Shown here in pieces: positions 8,009-16,149 of a stretch of DNA of 64,000 nucleotides. The stretch lies in assembly GCF_022664455.2 (NCBI RefSeq), contig NZ_JAKRKC020000002.1, positions 2,790,001-2,854,000 of the forward strand, read 5' to 3'. The translations under genes and the position numbers were made by a program. The stretch is from Actinomadura luzonensis (GTDB taxonomy: Bacteria; Actinomycetota; Actinomycetes; Streptosporangiales; Streptosporangiaceae). The notes below the pieces were generated by a model, which did not search any database, was not told where the DNA came from, and saw only the letters and a program-made list of their open reading frames with translations. Each line of letters opens with the position of its first letter. Position 1 is the first letter of the stretch.

Positions 8009-8971
8009 ATGTCCATCACCTGGGTGCTGCGGCCGGACGACGTGGCCCGCATCCGCTTCGCCTTCTCCCCGATGTGGGAGCTCGTGGCCAGCCTCCGCAC
8101 CCTGCGCCGGCCCGCCCGCCAGTCGCTGCACCTGCCCTGGATCAAGGCCGTGCGCCCCCGGCTCGCCGGGCTCGACCTGGCCGAGCTGATGGCGCTCGTG
8201 CCCGCCATCGGCTACCTGGCCGACTTCCTCACCCCGCCGCCCGACACGCCGCTGCCCGACTTCGCCGCCGAGCTGGAGCGGGTCAGGCGCACCCCGCCGG
8301 AACGGGCCCGCGAGGAGGCCCTGCGGGTCACCGGCACCGACCCGGCCCTGCTCCGGCGCTTCGCCGCCGACCCGGCCGCGGGCGTGACCAGGGTCGCCGA
8401 CGCGCTGGAGGCGTACTGGGACAGGTGCTTCGCCGAGTTCTGGCCACGCGTGTACGCGCTGCTGGAGCGCGACGTGCTGCGCCGCTCCCGGCAGCTCGCC
8501 CAGGGCGGCGCGAGCGAGCTGTTCGCCGCGCTCGACCCGGCCGTGACCTGGACGGGGGAGCGGCTGGTCGTCGACCGGCCCTGGTGCGCGCAGGAAGGGC
8601 TGCACGGCGACGGGCTGGTGCTGGTGCCCACCGCGTTCCACTGGCCGTCGGTGGCCGTGATGAGCGCGCCGTACCAGTCGATGCTGGTCTATCCCGTGCT
8701 GGGCGTCGGCACCCTGTGGGAGGAGGGCCCGCCGCCCGCGCCCGGCGCCCTCGCCGCGCTCCTCGGCCGCAGCCGGGCGCGGATCCTGCTCGCGCTGGCC
8801 GAGCCCGTCACCACCTCGGCGCTGGCCGCCCGCATGTCGCTGACGCCTGGCGCGGTCAGCCAGCACCTCGGCGTGCTCAGCGACGGCGGGCTCGCGGTGG
8901 GCATGCGGGTCGGCAAGCAGGTCCTCTACCGGCGCACCCTGGCCGGCGACATGCTCGCCGGCCAGGGGTGA
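8009..8971 (+). CDS. DUF5937/ArsR-like winged-helix regulator
   Basis: 320 residues. The first 230 match the DUF5937 type of N-terminal domain found in actinobacterial ArsR-like regulators (probable ligand pocket, Trp/Arg-rich, starting near VLRPDDVARIRFAFSPMWE). The last 75 form a winged helix: RARILLALAEPVTTSALAA, then SLTPGAVSQHLGVLSDGGL as the recognition helix and LYRRT as the wing. The gene diverges from an MFS exporter and probably controls it. No Cys pair for metal sensing is seen, so an organic ligand is more likely. Confidence 0.85.
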   Translation: MSITWVLRPDDVARIRFAFSPMWELVASLRTLRRPARQSLHLPWIKAVRPRLAGLDLAELMALVPAIGYLADFLTPPPDTPLPDFAAELERVRRTPPERAREEALRVTGTDPALLRRFAADPAAGVTRVADALEAYWDRCFAEFWPRVYALLERDVLRRSRQLAQGGASELFAALDPAVTWTGERLVVDRPWCAQEGLHGDGLVLVPTAFHWPSVAVMSAPYQSMLVYPVLGVGTLWEEGPPPAPGALAALLGRSRARILLALAEPVTTSALAARMSLTPGAVSQHLGVLSDGGLAVGMRVGKQVLYRRTLAGDMLAGQG

Positions 8972-9003
8972 CCGCACCCGGGCGCGCGGCCCCCCCACCG
9001 GGC

Positions 9004-10050
9004 TCAGGCGTAGCGCGCCGACTCCAGCAGCCAGTCGAGGTGGGCGCGCGGCGCCGCCAGGTAGGCGCAGGCCACCTTGCTGACGTCGCGCGCCGCCTTG
9101 GGCGCGAGGTCGTGCAGCGGCAGCCGCCGGGCCGCCTTGTGCATGTCCTCGCAGCGGCGCGCGATCCGGTCCAGCACCCAGGCCGTCGCCTCCCGCTCGC
9201 CGAGCCCGAGCTGGCGCATCGCCAGCACCACGAAGTTGTGCACGTCGCCGCGCTCCTTGGGCCGCGAGGCGACGTCGTTGCACCAGGCGGTGACGTCGCT
9301 GCAGGCGTCCACGAGCTGCTGCCACGGCTCCGAGGCGTGCATCCAGGCCGGCACCTCCACCCGCAGGCACGGCTCCACCAGGTCGTACAGGTACGGCCCG
9401 ACCGTGCCCCTGCGCAGCGCCGGGTACTCCTCCAGCGTCGGCATCCGGCCCGCCGCCCGGTTGTCGGCCTCGGTGCGGCAGGCGTCGTGCTGGCGTTGCA
9501 GCCCCACCGCGAACCTGGCCCGCCACCGGTCGCTCATCCGCGCGCTCGTCACCCGCCACAGGTCGGCGAAGGCCGCCTCCAGCGGGTGCCGCGCCCCGCC
9601 CTGGAGCAGGCCCTGGAAGACCTCCAGGCGGCACTCGCCCTCGTCCAGCTCGTCGTCCAGGTGGAACAGCCAGGTCAGCCACTGCGCGAACAGCGCCGCC
9701 GCGGCCGCGTCGAACTCGGCGAAGGCCCGGCCGGCCATCCGGTGGAAGCCGACGCCGGGGTCGGCCCGCAGGCCGGTGCGCCTGGCCCAGTCGATGACGG
9801 CGGCCTCGATGGCGTACACGGCCGGGTGCATGCGGCACGGCTCGGCCATGGCCGGCACCCGCTCGGTCAGCGGCATGAGCGCCAGCGCCGCCGAGCCGCC
9901 GCGCCGCGGCAGCGGCATCATCGACGACAGGACCGAACGCAGCGCGGTGCGCACCGTGGCGAACATCGTCGCGGTCACGGTGGAGTGCCCGTCGGCGGCG
10001 CCGCCGGGCTCGTCAGTGGTGTTCACGGTCGTGTCCACAGCGGCGCTCAC
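9004..10050 (-). CDS. type I terpene cyclase
   Basis: A 348-residue terpene synthase of the usual bacterial size. The first metal-binding motif is DDELDE at 132-137 (FHLDDELDEG), and the NSE triad is NDVASRPKE at 258-266, matching NDxxSxxxE exactly. These bind the Mg2+ cluster that ionises a prenyl diphosphate. Product and chain length cannot be read from motifs. The GTG start at 10050 overlaps the EF-hand stop as GTGA, so translation is coupled. A later start (ATG before FATVRTAL) would remove a disordered N-terminus. No prenyl diphosphate synthase or P450 is adjacent. Confidence 0.92.
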   Translation of the reverse strand: MSAAVDTTVNTTDEPGGAADGHSTVTATMFATVRTALRSVLSSMMPLPRRGGSAALALMPLTERVPAMAEPCRMHPAVYAIEAAVIDWARRTGLRADPGVGFHRMAGRAFAEFDAAAAALFAQWLTWLFHLDDELDEGECRLEVFQGLLQGGARHPLEAAFADLWRVTSARMSDRWRARFAVGLQRQHDACRTEADNRAAGRMPTLEEYPALRRGTVGPYLYDLVEPCLRVEVPAWMHASEPWQQLVDACSDVTAWCNDVASRPKERGDVHNFVVLAMRQLGLGEREATAWVLDRIARRCEDMHKAARRLPLHDLAPKAARDVSKVACAYLAAPRAHLDWLLESARYA

Positions 10051-10592
10051 AGCGGGCCGAACAGCCAGTTGCCCGGGGCGTTCGGGTCGGCGCTGCGGTA
10101 GAAGTCGGCGGCGGCGGCGACCAGGCCGGCCACGGTCAGCCTGCCCCGTCCCGCCCGGTCCAGCCGGTCGAAGGCCTCGTCCACGTCGTCGTAGGCGACG
10201 CCGAACGCGCTCAGCATGGTGCGGAACTCGCCCGGGGAGATCTCGCCGTCCCGGTCGCCGTCGCACAGCTCCGCCACCGCGACCGTCGCCGGGCGGAAGA
10301 CCGGGTCGTAGTGACCGCCCGTGACGAACGCCGCCGTCATGGCGGTGCGGAAGTCCGGGCGGGCGATGCCGGAGTCGCCGTCGCGTTCCAGCGTCCGCGC
10401 CAGCGTGGCCCAGATGCCGTCGAAGCTCTCGACGAGGCTCGCCCCGGTGACCGAGGTGGGGGACTCCCCGAAGCCCACCAGGATGCGCGCCCCCAGGCCG
10501 AGCAGGTCCGCACGCTCGACGACCCCGTTGCCGTTGGCGTCGATGTGGTCGAAGGCCCGATCGAGCTTGTGATTGAGCAGGTCGATAGCCAC
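10047..10592 (-). CDS. EF-hand calcium-binding protein (calerythrin-like)
   Basis: 181 residues with four EF-hand positions. Loop 1 at 18-29 (DANGNGVVERAD) and loop 3 at 111-122 (DGDRDGEISPGE) are canonical. Loop 2 at 69-80 (ERDGDSGIARPD) is near-canonical and loop 4 at 145-156 (DRAGRGRLTVAG) is degenerate. Size and spacing match calerythrin, the soluble actinobacterial calcium protein. The chosen GTG at 10592 follows a strong ribosome site, GGGGGAGG, and yields a typical length; a start at 10664 would add a tail without homology. It is the first gene of a two-gene operon with the terpene cyclase, joined by a four-base overlap. Confidence 0.88.
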   Translation of the reverse strand: MAIDLLNHKLDRAFDHIDANGNGVVERADLLGLGARILVGFGESPTSVTGASLVESFDGIWATLARTLERDGDSGIARPDFRTAMTAAFVTGGHYDPVFRPATVAVAELCDGDRDGEISPGEFRTMLSAFGVAYDDVDEAFDRLDRAGRGRLTVAGLVAAAADFYRSADPNAPGNWLFGPL

Positions 10593-10623
10593 CTTGCCTC
10601 CCCCGAGACTGACTGCGTTGATC

Positions 10624-10652
10624 ACAGTAAGACGGGGCGGGGGCTTTGTCAG
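10624..10652 (-). promoter_or_regulatory. promoter of the EF-hand/terpene cyclase operon
   Basis: On the minus strand, -35 CTGACA (10647-10652) and -10 TACTGT (10624-10629) are separated by 17 bp. The start codon lies 31 bp downstream with a good ribosome site between. Confidence 0.55.
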
Positions 10653-10710
10653 CGAGGCTCGCACCGGCTAGTTCGCCCGCCCTCGCGCGGCGTCCTCACC
10701 GACACCCCCC

Positions 10711-10726
10711 GTAACCTGTGCGAAAC
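10711..10726 (+). promoter_or_regulatory. GlnR-type box upstream of glnA2
   Basis: GTAAC, six bases, GAAAC: a full a-b half of the actinobacterial GlnR site (gTnAC-n6-GaAAC), 52 bp before the TTG start. A second a-b pair at the expected spacing is not present, so binding may be weaker than at glnA. Confidence 0.55.
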
Positions 10727-10778
10727 ACGGACACGGCATGCTGGTAAGAGACCTGTTCTGTCATCAAGAGGGGATGCC

Positions 10779-12140
10779 TTGGACCGCCAGCAGGAGTTCG
10801 TGCTCCGCACGCTCGAGGAACGCGACATCCGGTTCATCCGGCTCTGGTTCACCGACGTTCTCGGCTTCCTCAAGTCCGTCGCCATCGCCCCGGCCGAGCT
10901 GGAGGGCGCCTTCGCCGAGGGCATCGGGTTCGACGGCTCGGCCATCGAGGGCTTCGCCCGCGTCTACGAGTCCGACATGCTCGCCAAGCCCGACCCGGCG
11001 ACGTTCCAGATCCTGCCGTGGCGCAGCGAGACGCCGGGCGCCGGCCGCATCTTCTGCGACATCCTGATGCCCGACGGCTCGCCGTCGCACGCCGACCCGC
11101 GCTGGGTGCTCAAGCGCACGCTCGCCAAGTGCGCCGACATGGGCTTCACCTTCTACACCCACCCGGAGATCGAGTTCTTCCTGCTGAAGAACCGGCCCGA
11201 GCCCGGCCAGCGGCCCGAGCCGATCGACTCCGGCGGCTACTTCGACCACACGCCGCACAGCTCCGGCCACGACTTCCGGCGCCAGGCGATCATGATGCTG
11301 GAGTCGATGGGCATCTCGGTGGAGTTCAGCCACCACGAGGGCGCGCCCGGCCAGCAGGAGATCGACCTGCGCTACGCCGACGCGCTCACCACCGCCGACA
11401 ACATCATGACCTTCCGCCTGGTCATGAAGGAGGTCGCGCTGGAGCAGGGCATCTGGGCCTCGTTCATGCCCAAGCCGTTCACCGAGCACCCGGGCTCCGG
11501 CATGCACACCCACATGTCGCTGTTCGAGGGCGACCGCAACGCCTTCTACGAGGCCGGCTCCGACTACCGCCTGTCCAAGGTCGGCCGGTCGTTCATCGCC
11601 GGGCTGCTGCGGCACGCCGCCGAGATCACCGCCATCACCAACCAGTGGGTCAACTCCTACAAGCGGCTGTGGGGCGGCGCCGAGGCCATCGCGGGCCAGG
11701 GCGGCGAGGCCCCCTCGTACGTGTGCTGGGGCCACAACAACCGCTCGGCCCTGGTCCGGGTGCCGATGTACAAGCCGCACAAGGGCGGCTCGACCCGCAT
11801 CGAGTTCCGCTCGCTCGACTCCGCCTGCAACCCCTACCTGGCCTTCGCGCTCATCCTGGCGGCCGGGCTCAAGGGCATCGAGGAGGGCTACGAGCTGCCG
11901 CCGGCGGCCGAGGACAACGTCTGGACGCTCACCAGCGCCGAGCGCCGCGCCCTCGGCATCGAGCCGCTGCCGGGCTCGCTCAACGACGCCATCGAGGTGA
12001 TGGAGCGCAGCGAGCTGGTCGCCGAGACGCTCGGCGAGCACGTCTTCGACTTCTTCCTGCGCAACAAGCGGTCGGAGTGGCGCGAGTACCGCCGCCACGT
12101 CACCGAGTTCGAGCTGGGCCGTTACCTGCCCATCCTCTGA
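10779..12140 (+). CDS. glnA2: glutamine synthetase-like enzyme, GlnA2 type
   Basis: 453 residues, class I glutamine synthetase fold: beta-grasp N-domain with GFDGSAIEGF, glutamate/metal region YTHPEIEFFLL, HHEGAPGQQEIDL, ATP region FMPKPFTEHPGSGMHTHMS and the NPYLAFA segment. It is shorter than the true GlnA here and very close to Streptomyces GlnA2 (SCO2241), which has been shown to gamma-glutamylate polyamines rather than ammonia. A role in polyamine use is therefore likely but inferred. The start is TTG at 10779, preceded by AGAGGGGA; the ATG at 10774 is out of frame. A GlnR-type box lies upstream and a strong terminator follows. Confidence 0.9.
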   Translation: MDRQQEFVLRTLEERDIRFIRLWFTDVLGFLKSVAIAPAELEGAFAEGIGFDGSAIEGFARVYESDMLAKPDPATFQILPWRSETPGAGRIFCDILMPDGSPSHADPRWVLKRTLAKCADMGFTFYTHPEIEFFLLKNRPEPGQRPEPIDSGGYFDHTPHSSGHDFRRQAIMMLESMGISVEFSHHEGAPGQQEIDLRYADALTTADNIMTFRLVMKEVALEQGIWASFMPKPFTEHPGSGMHTHMSLFEGDRNAFYEAGSDYRLSKVGRSFIAGLLRHAAEITAITNQWVNSYKRLWGGAEAIAGQGGEAPSYVCWGHNNRSALVRVPMYKPHKGGSTRIEFRSLDSACNPYLAFALILAAGLKGIEEGYELPPAAEDNVWTLTSAERRALGIEPLPGSLNDAIEVMERSELVAETLGEHVFDFFLRNKRSEWREYRRHVTEFELGRYLPIL

Positions 12141-12154
12141 CGCCAGCATGCGGG

Positions 12155-12186
12155 AAGCCCGGCGCGGAGCGGTCCGCGCCGGGCTT
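12155..12186 (+). terminator. Rho-independent terminator of glnA2
   Basis: A perfect 14-bp stem (AAGCCCGGCGCGGA and its complement) with a GCGG loop, 14 bases after the stop codon. The downstream sequence is TCTC, a short U-rich tail. Confidence 0.8.
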
Positions 12187-12202
12187 TCTCACGTCTCGGG
12201 GC

Positions 12203-14140
12203 CTACTTGTTGACGTGCCGGTACAGGTACACCGCCGCCTTCTTCATGGCGGCGCCGCTCTTGCCCGCGCGGTGCCGCTCGGCGGCGGCCACGGAGGTCT
12301 TGAACGTGGTCGCGCCGTGCACCTTGGCCGAGGAGTTGTACACGCCGTGCGCGTAGTTCAGCCACGAGGCCAGCAGCTCGCGGTCGAGCAGCGCCTTGGC
12401 GGCCTTGCTCCGGGTGGCGAGCACCTTGTACGCCTTGGTCAGCGTGCCCGCGTCCGTCAGCTCGGGGAAGACCTTGCTGCCGTTCTGCGCCAGCGTGAGG
12501 TAGCAGCGCAGCGTGTCGTCGCTGAGCGAGCCCTTGCCGCGCAGCATCTCCCTGGCCCACGCTTTGGCGCTCAGCGGCTTGGTGCCCTTGCCGCGGGAGC
12601 AGGTGTCGGGGACGGGCTGCGGGTCGCCGTAGATGCCGGGGTCGACGTTCGTGCTGTGGTCGTCGGGGGAGGACGTCGGGGTCGGCGAGGGGCTGTGCGA
12701 GCCGGTCGGGCGCGGGGTGGCGGTCGTGGTCGGCGTCGCGGTGGGGGTCGCCGTCGGGGTGGCGGTCGGCGTGGGCGTCGGGGTGGCCTTGGGCGGCAGG
12801 GCCGCGGTCAGGTCGATCCGCTTGGTGGTGACGCCGCCGTAGGTGATGGCCTTGCCGGTGTCCTGCAGCTTGGCGACCCGGCCCGCGTCGCTGAGCTGCG
12901 GGTACGCCTGCCGGATCAGCGCCAGCGCGCCGGCCACGTGGGGGGCGGCCATCGAGGTGCCGTTGAGCACGCCGTAGCCGCCGCCGGGCACCGAGCTGTT
13001 GATCTGCACGCCCGGGGCGAACAGGTCGAGCAGCCGGCCGCGGTTGCTGAAGCTCGCCACGGCGTCGTTGTCGTCGGTGGCGCCCACCGTCACCGCGGCG
13101 GAGACGCAGGCCGGGCTGGAGACGCCGTCGGTGAAGCCGTTGTTGCCCGCGGCGACGACGACGCTCACGCCGAACTGCTTGAGCCAGACGATCTCCTCCT
13201 TGAGCGCGCCCGCCGACGGGTCGTCGTCGCAGGGCTGCGTCTGCTTGGGGCCGCCGCCGAGGCTCATGTTGGCGGCGATGACGTTCTGACCGGCGTGCAC
13301 GCTGTCCACGTACTGCAGCGCGGCCTTCTGAGCGGAGACGAAGGTCGCGAAGCACGGCGCGGCCACCCCCAGCTCCTCCTGGCAGACGGCGCCGTTCAGC
13401 CGGGTGAACACCTGGATCGGCAGGATGCCGGCCTCCGGGGCCACGCCGTTGGACGGGGCGCCGGCCGCCTTCTTGCCGGCCGCGATGCCCGCGACGTGGG
13501 TGCCGTGGTAGCACTGGTTCTTGCCGTTCACGACGCACGCGGCGGTCTCGGCGTCGGCGGCGCCGGCGCCGACCTGCACCGACTGGCCGTTCGGGCACAG
13601 CGGCACGGCCCCGTAGTACGGGTCGGTCGAGGTGGCCGAGAAGCACGCCTCGGCGACGATGCGGCCGGCGAAGAACGGGTGGTCGCGGTCGATGCCGGTG
13701 TCGAGGACGGCGATGGTGGAGCCCTTGCCGGTCCAGCCCGCCTCGTTGGCCTTGTCCGAGCCGATCAGCTTGGTGCTGACGTCGAGGCTCGGGAGGCTCA
13801 GCCGGTCCTCGTAGACGGCCGCGACGCGGTCGTCGGTCCTGACCTCCTCCAGCGTCGCCTTGTCGAGGGTGGCGACGAGGAAGTCGTCGGAGAGCTTCTT
13901 GTCGACGACCTGGACGCCCTTGGAGGCGTCCTCGGTGTCCTTGGCCACGGCGCCGACGCTCTGGCCCTTCTTCAGCTCGATGATGGCGCGGACCTTGTGC
14001 CCGCTGCGCACCTCGGCCGTGACGCTCTTGGCGACCTCGGGGTCGCCGGCCGCGGCCTGGGCGGGCGCGGCGGCCGCGAGCGCGGCCGTGGTGGTGACGG
14101 CGAGCACGGACGCGCCCGCCAGCAGAGACCGTAGTCTCAC
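12203..14140 (-). CDS. secreted S8 family serine protease (subtilase)
   Basis: 645 residues. The signal peptide has a hydrophobic core and AxA site (APAQAAA near 25-31). An inhibitor I9-like propeptide covers about 35-115. The peptidase domain has Asp147 (VLDTGID), His215 (HGTHVAGI), the oxyanion Asn in AGNNGF, and Ser396 (GTSMAAPHVAG). Eight or more Cys inside the domain suggest disulfides in a secreted enzyme. A Thr/Pro/Ser-rich linker (about 438-490) leads to a 130-residue C-terminal domain that I do not recognise (CSRGKGTKPLS onward). Nothing nearby points to a substrate; a general extracellular protease is the simplest reading. Confidence 0.93.
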   Translation of the reverse strand: MRLRSLLAGASVLAVTTTAALAAAAPAQAAAGDPEVAKSVTAEVRSGHKVRAIIELKKGQSVGAVAKDTEDASKGVQVVDKKLSDDFLVATLDKATLEEVRTDDRVAAVYEDRLSLPSLDVSTKLIGSDKANEAGWTGKGSTIAVLDTGIDRDHPFFAGRIVAEACFSATSTDPYYGAVPLCPNGQSVQVGAGAADAETAACVVNGKNQCYHGTHVAGIAAGKKAAGAPSNGVAPEAGILPIQVFTRLNGAVCQEELGVAAPCFATFVSAQKAALQYVDSVHAGQNVIAANMSLGGGPKQTQPCDDDPSAGALKEEIVWLKQFGVSVVVAAGNNGFTDGVSSPACVSAAVTVGATDDNDAVASFSNRGRLLDLFAPGVQINSSVPGGGYGVLNGTSMAAPHVAGALALIRQAYPQLSDAGRVAKLQDTGKAITYGGVTTKRIDLTAALPPKATPTPTPTATPTATPTATPTTTATPRPTGSHSPSPTPTSSPDDHSTNVDPGIYGDPQPVPDTCSRGKGTKPLSAKAWAREMLRGKGSLSDDTLRCYLTLAQNGSKVFPELTDAGTLTKAYKVLATRSKAAKALLDRELLASWLNYAHGVYNSSAKVHGATTFKTSVAAAERHRAGKSGAAMKKAAVYLYRHVNK

Positions 14141-14306
14141 TGGACCTCCGGGGGGTAGAGGGGGTCCACGCGCCGGTCGTGCGTGCGGGGGTGCGAGCAG
14201 CGCTCAGCGAACCCCGCGTCTCCCCGTGGCCGACGTTGGAACGTTTCCCCGTTGACGTATGAGGCGCAAGCGTACGGAGTGACAGGACAAAACGGTGGGA
14301 ATGACG

Positions 14307-14939
14307 TTATTCCGTTATGGGGAAACCACCGCTTACCGGATCTTGGTCGGCCTCGAACAGGATGGCCTCCAGCAGGGCGGCCGTGCCGCGGTCCACCACC
14401 CGGGCGGCGGCGGCCGGCGCCGGGTCGCCGTTCCTGACCCGCGCCATCAGCTCCTCCCACCGCCGCCGGTGCCGGGCGAACGTGCGCGCCGCCACCACCC
14501 GGCCCCGCTCGCGCTGGCCCGCCAGCGCCGCCTCCGGCGTGGTGTCCAGCAGGAGCAGGTGCAGCCGCGCGCCGTGCCGGCGGGCCAGCCAGTCGAGGCC
14601 GCGCAGCACCGACGGCGCGCAGCCGCGGTTGTGCGCGACGACCGACCGGCCGTCCGCCAGCGCCCGGCTGATGCGGCTCAGGTGGGTGGCGAAGACCACC
14701 GCCCGCCGCACCGGGTGCGGGGCCCAGGCCAGCCGGCCCGCCCAGTGCCGCTTGGCCTGGTAGGTGTCGATCACCGTGACCGCCTCCCTGGCCACGGGGA
14801 GGCTCTCCGCGCCGTCCAGCGCGTACAGCCGGCGCAGCAGCGTCGTCTTGCCCGCCCCCGGCAGCCCGGTCAGGATGACCAGGGACCCGGGCGGGTAACG
14901 CACCGTGCCGGTCCGCGCGCCCTCGTCGAGCACGTCCAA
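14307..14939 (-). CDS. P-loop ATPase / kinase-like protein
   Basis: 210 residues. Walker A is GLPGAGKTT (about residues 25-33), followed by VTVIDTYQAKRHW, with a lid-like Arg-rich stretch (GQRERGRVVAARTFARHRRRW). The layout matches small AAA_33/zeta-toxin-like nucleotide kinases. No partner antitoxin lies beside it, so a toxin role is not supported. The start is TTG at 14939 after GGAGGA seven bases away; a GTG two codons in is also possible. The 166 bases between it and the protease start downstream hold no ORF that I can defend. Confidence 0.7.
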   Translation of the reverse strand: MDVLDEGARTGTVRYPPGSLVILTGLPGAGKTTLLRRLYALDGAESLPVAREAVTVIDTYQAKRHWAGRLAWAPHPVRRAVVFATHLSRISRALADGRSVVAHNRGCAPSVLRGLDWLARRHGARLHLLLLDTTPEAALAGQRERGRVVAARTFARHRRRWEELMARVRNGDPAPAAAARVVDRGTAALLEAILFEADQDPVSGGFPITE

Positions 14940-15374
14940 GCGATCTTCCTCCCCCGTGTACGGCGACTGTCGGCCTCGCGCCCCTCCAGCCTCGCCGAGC
15001 GGGCCGCCCGGCGCGCGCCTCCTGTCCGGCGAATCCGAAGGTCGCTCGTATCAGCCGAATGGTGTGCGGGACGCCGGAAACCCCCGCTAAAGTACTGCCG
15101 GACGGCTTGATCGGCCTCACTCCGGGAGCGCTCCTGGAGTGAGGCCGATTTTCGTTGCTTCTGACCCCCGAGTCACTTCCGCGGCATGTGCGGTGCCTAG
15201 CGTGCTGACCGGGGGTGGGGAAGTTTCGGACCCCTTCGGGGCGTTACGTGGTGGTGCGGACCGGATGTTAGGACCCCCCGACCTCTGGGTAAAGCGGGTG
15301 TCCAGTAAAATCGGTCTGTTCTTTATGGTATTTCAGGACTTCGCGCCCCTTGTGGCGATATGGGAGGGTGTGGC
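14940..15374. other. intergenic region with orphan terminator and AT-rich leader
   Basis: 435 bases lie between the divergent P-loop gene and the hotdog-like gene. They hold a strong plus-strand terminator at 15110-15154 with no plus-strand gene before it. A hairpin CCCCTTCGGGG follows at 15232-15242. Unusually A/T-rich sequence for this window runs from about 15301 to 15335. An ORF at 15139-15378 overlaps the next start as ATGA but has no recognisable content. Confidence 0.5.
15110..15154 (+). terminator. strong plus-strand hairpin terminator without an upstream gene
   Basis: Arms ATCGGCCTCACTCC (15110-15123) and its exact complement (15136-15149) enclose a loop that contains the palindrome GGAGCGCTCC. 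TTTTCGTT follows. Only the plus direction has a U tract. Confidence 0.75.
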
Positions 15375-16088
15375 ATGACGACGGCTGCCCTGCAGACCGT
15401 GTTGACCGTTCCCCGGCGTTTCCGCGGGCCAGAGGGAGTCGCCAACGGCGGCTGGATCGCGGGCACCATGGCGGAGACGCTCAACGGGGGGCGATCAGCC
15501 GTCGAGGTCACGCTCCACGCCCCCACGCCGCTGGAGACCGAGCTGCGCCTTGAGCACATGGCCAACTCCGCGTCCCTCTCGCACGGCGACCGGCTGCTCG
15601 TCGAGGCCATCCCGGTCGCCGAGGACCTGGAGGGGCCCGGGTTCGTGCCGTTCAACGACGCCGCCCGCGCCGAGGCCGGGTTTGCCGGGCTGAAGGCGCA
15701 CCCGTTCGCCGAGTGCTTCGCCTGCGGCCTGCGCGAGCCGGGCGACGGCCTGCGCATCTTCCCCGGCCCGGTGGCCGGCACCGACCTGGTGGCGGCCGGC
15801 TGGCGGGTGCCGTTCACGGTGGCCGGCGAGGACGGCGTGCCGGCCTCGATCATCGGCGCGGTGCTCGACTGCATCACCGGCTGGGCGCACTTCGGCCCCG
15901 GCGAGAGCGCGCTGCTCGGCCGCCTGGCCGTGCAGATCCACCGCGACGTGCACCCCGGCGGCCGCTACTCCGTGGTGGCCAGGCCGACCGGCCGCGACGG
16001 CCGCAAGATGTTCGGCCAGAGCGCCATCTACGAGGTGGACGGCACGCTGGTCGCCGCCGGCCGGGCCACCTGGATCGCTCCACGCTGA
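15375..16088 (+). CDS. conserved protein with probable hotdog (thioesterase-like) fold
   Basis: 237 residues. The sequence suggests two hotdog-like halves: GVANGGWIAGTMAETL near residue 20, and the PFTVAGEDGVPASIIGAVLDCITGW region near 150, which resembles the long central helix entry of acyl-CoA thioesterases. The motif FAECFACGLREPGDGLRIFPG between them is characteristic of this actinobacterial family and includes two Cys. Substrate unknown. The start at 15375 is preceded by GGGAGGG; an in-frame ATG five codons earlier lacks that. The gene converges on an alpha/beta hydrolase with a shared hairpin between them. Confidence 0.65.
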   Translation: MTTAALQTVLTVPRRFRGPEGVANGGWIAGTMAETLNGGRSAVEVTLHAPTPLETELRLEHMANSASLSHGDRLLVEAIPVAEDLEGPGFVPFNDAARAEAGFAGLKAHPFAECFACGLREPGDGLRIFPGPVAGTDLVAAGWRVPFTVAGEDGVPASIIGAVLDCITGWAHFGPGESALLGRLAVQIHRDVHPGGRYSVVARPTGRDGRKMFGQSAIYEVDGTLVAAGRATWIAPR

Positions 16089-16110
16089 CCCCGCACCGGG
16101 TCACCGAGCA

Positions 16111-16143
16111 GCCGCCCATCCCGCCACGAACGGGGTGGGCGGC
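16111..16143. terminator. bidirectional hairpin between convergent genes
   Basis: GCCGCCCATCCC (16111-16122) pairs with GGGGTGGGCGGC (16132-16143), 12 bp with one wobble, nine-base loop. It sits between two convergent stops. Confidence 0.55.
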
Positions 16144-16149
16144 GTCGTC

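Noticed and set aside
10774-10776. ATG start for glnA2
   Set aside because: Out of frame with the conserved DRQQEFVLR start; the TTG at 10779 is in frame with a good ribosome site.
14307-14939. Zeta-type toxin
   Set aside because: Walker A and fold fit, but no antitoxin gene is adjacent and the TA operon layout is missing.
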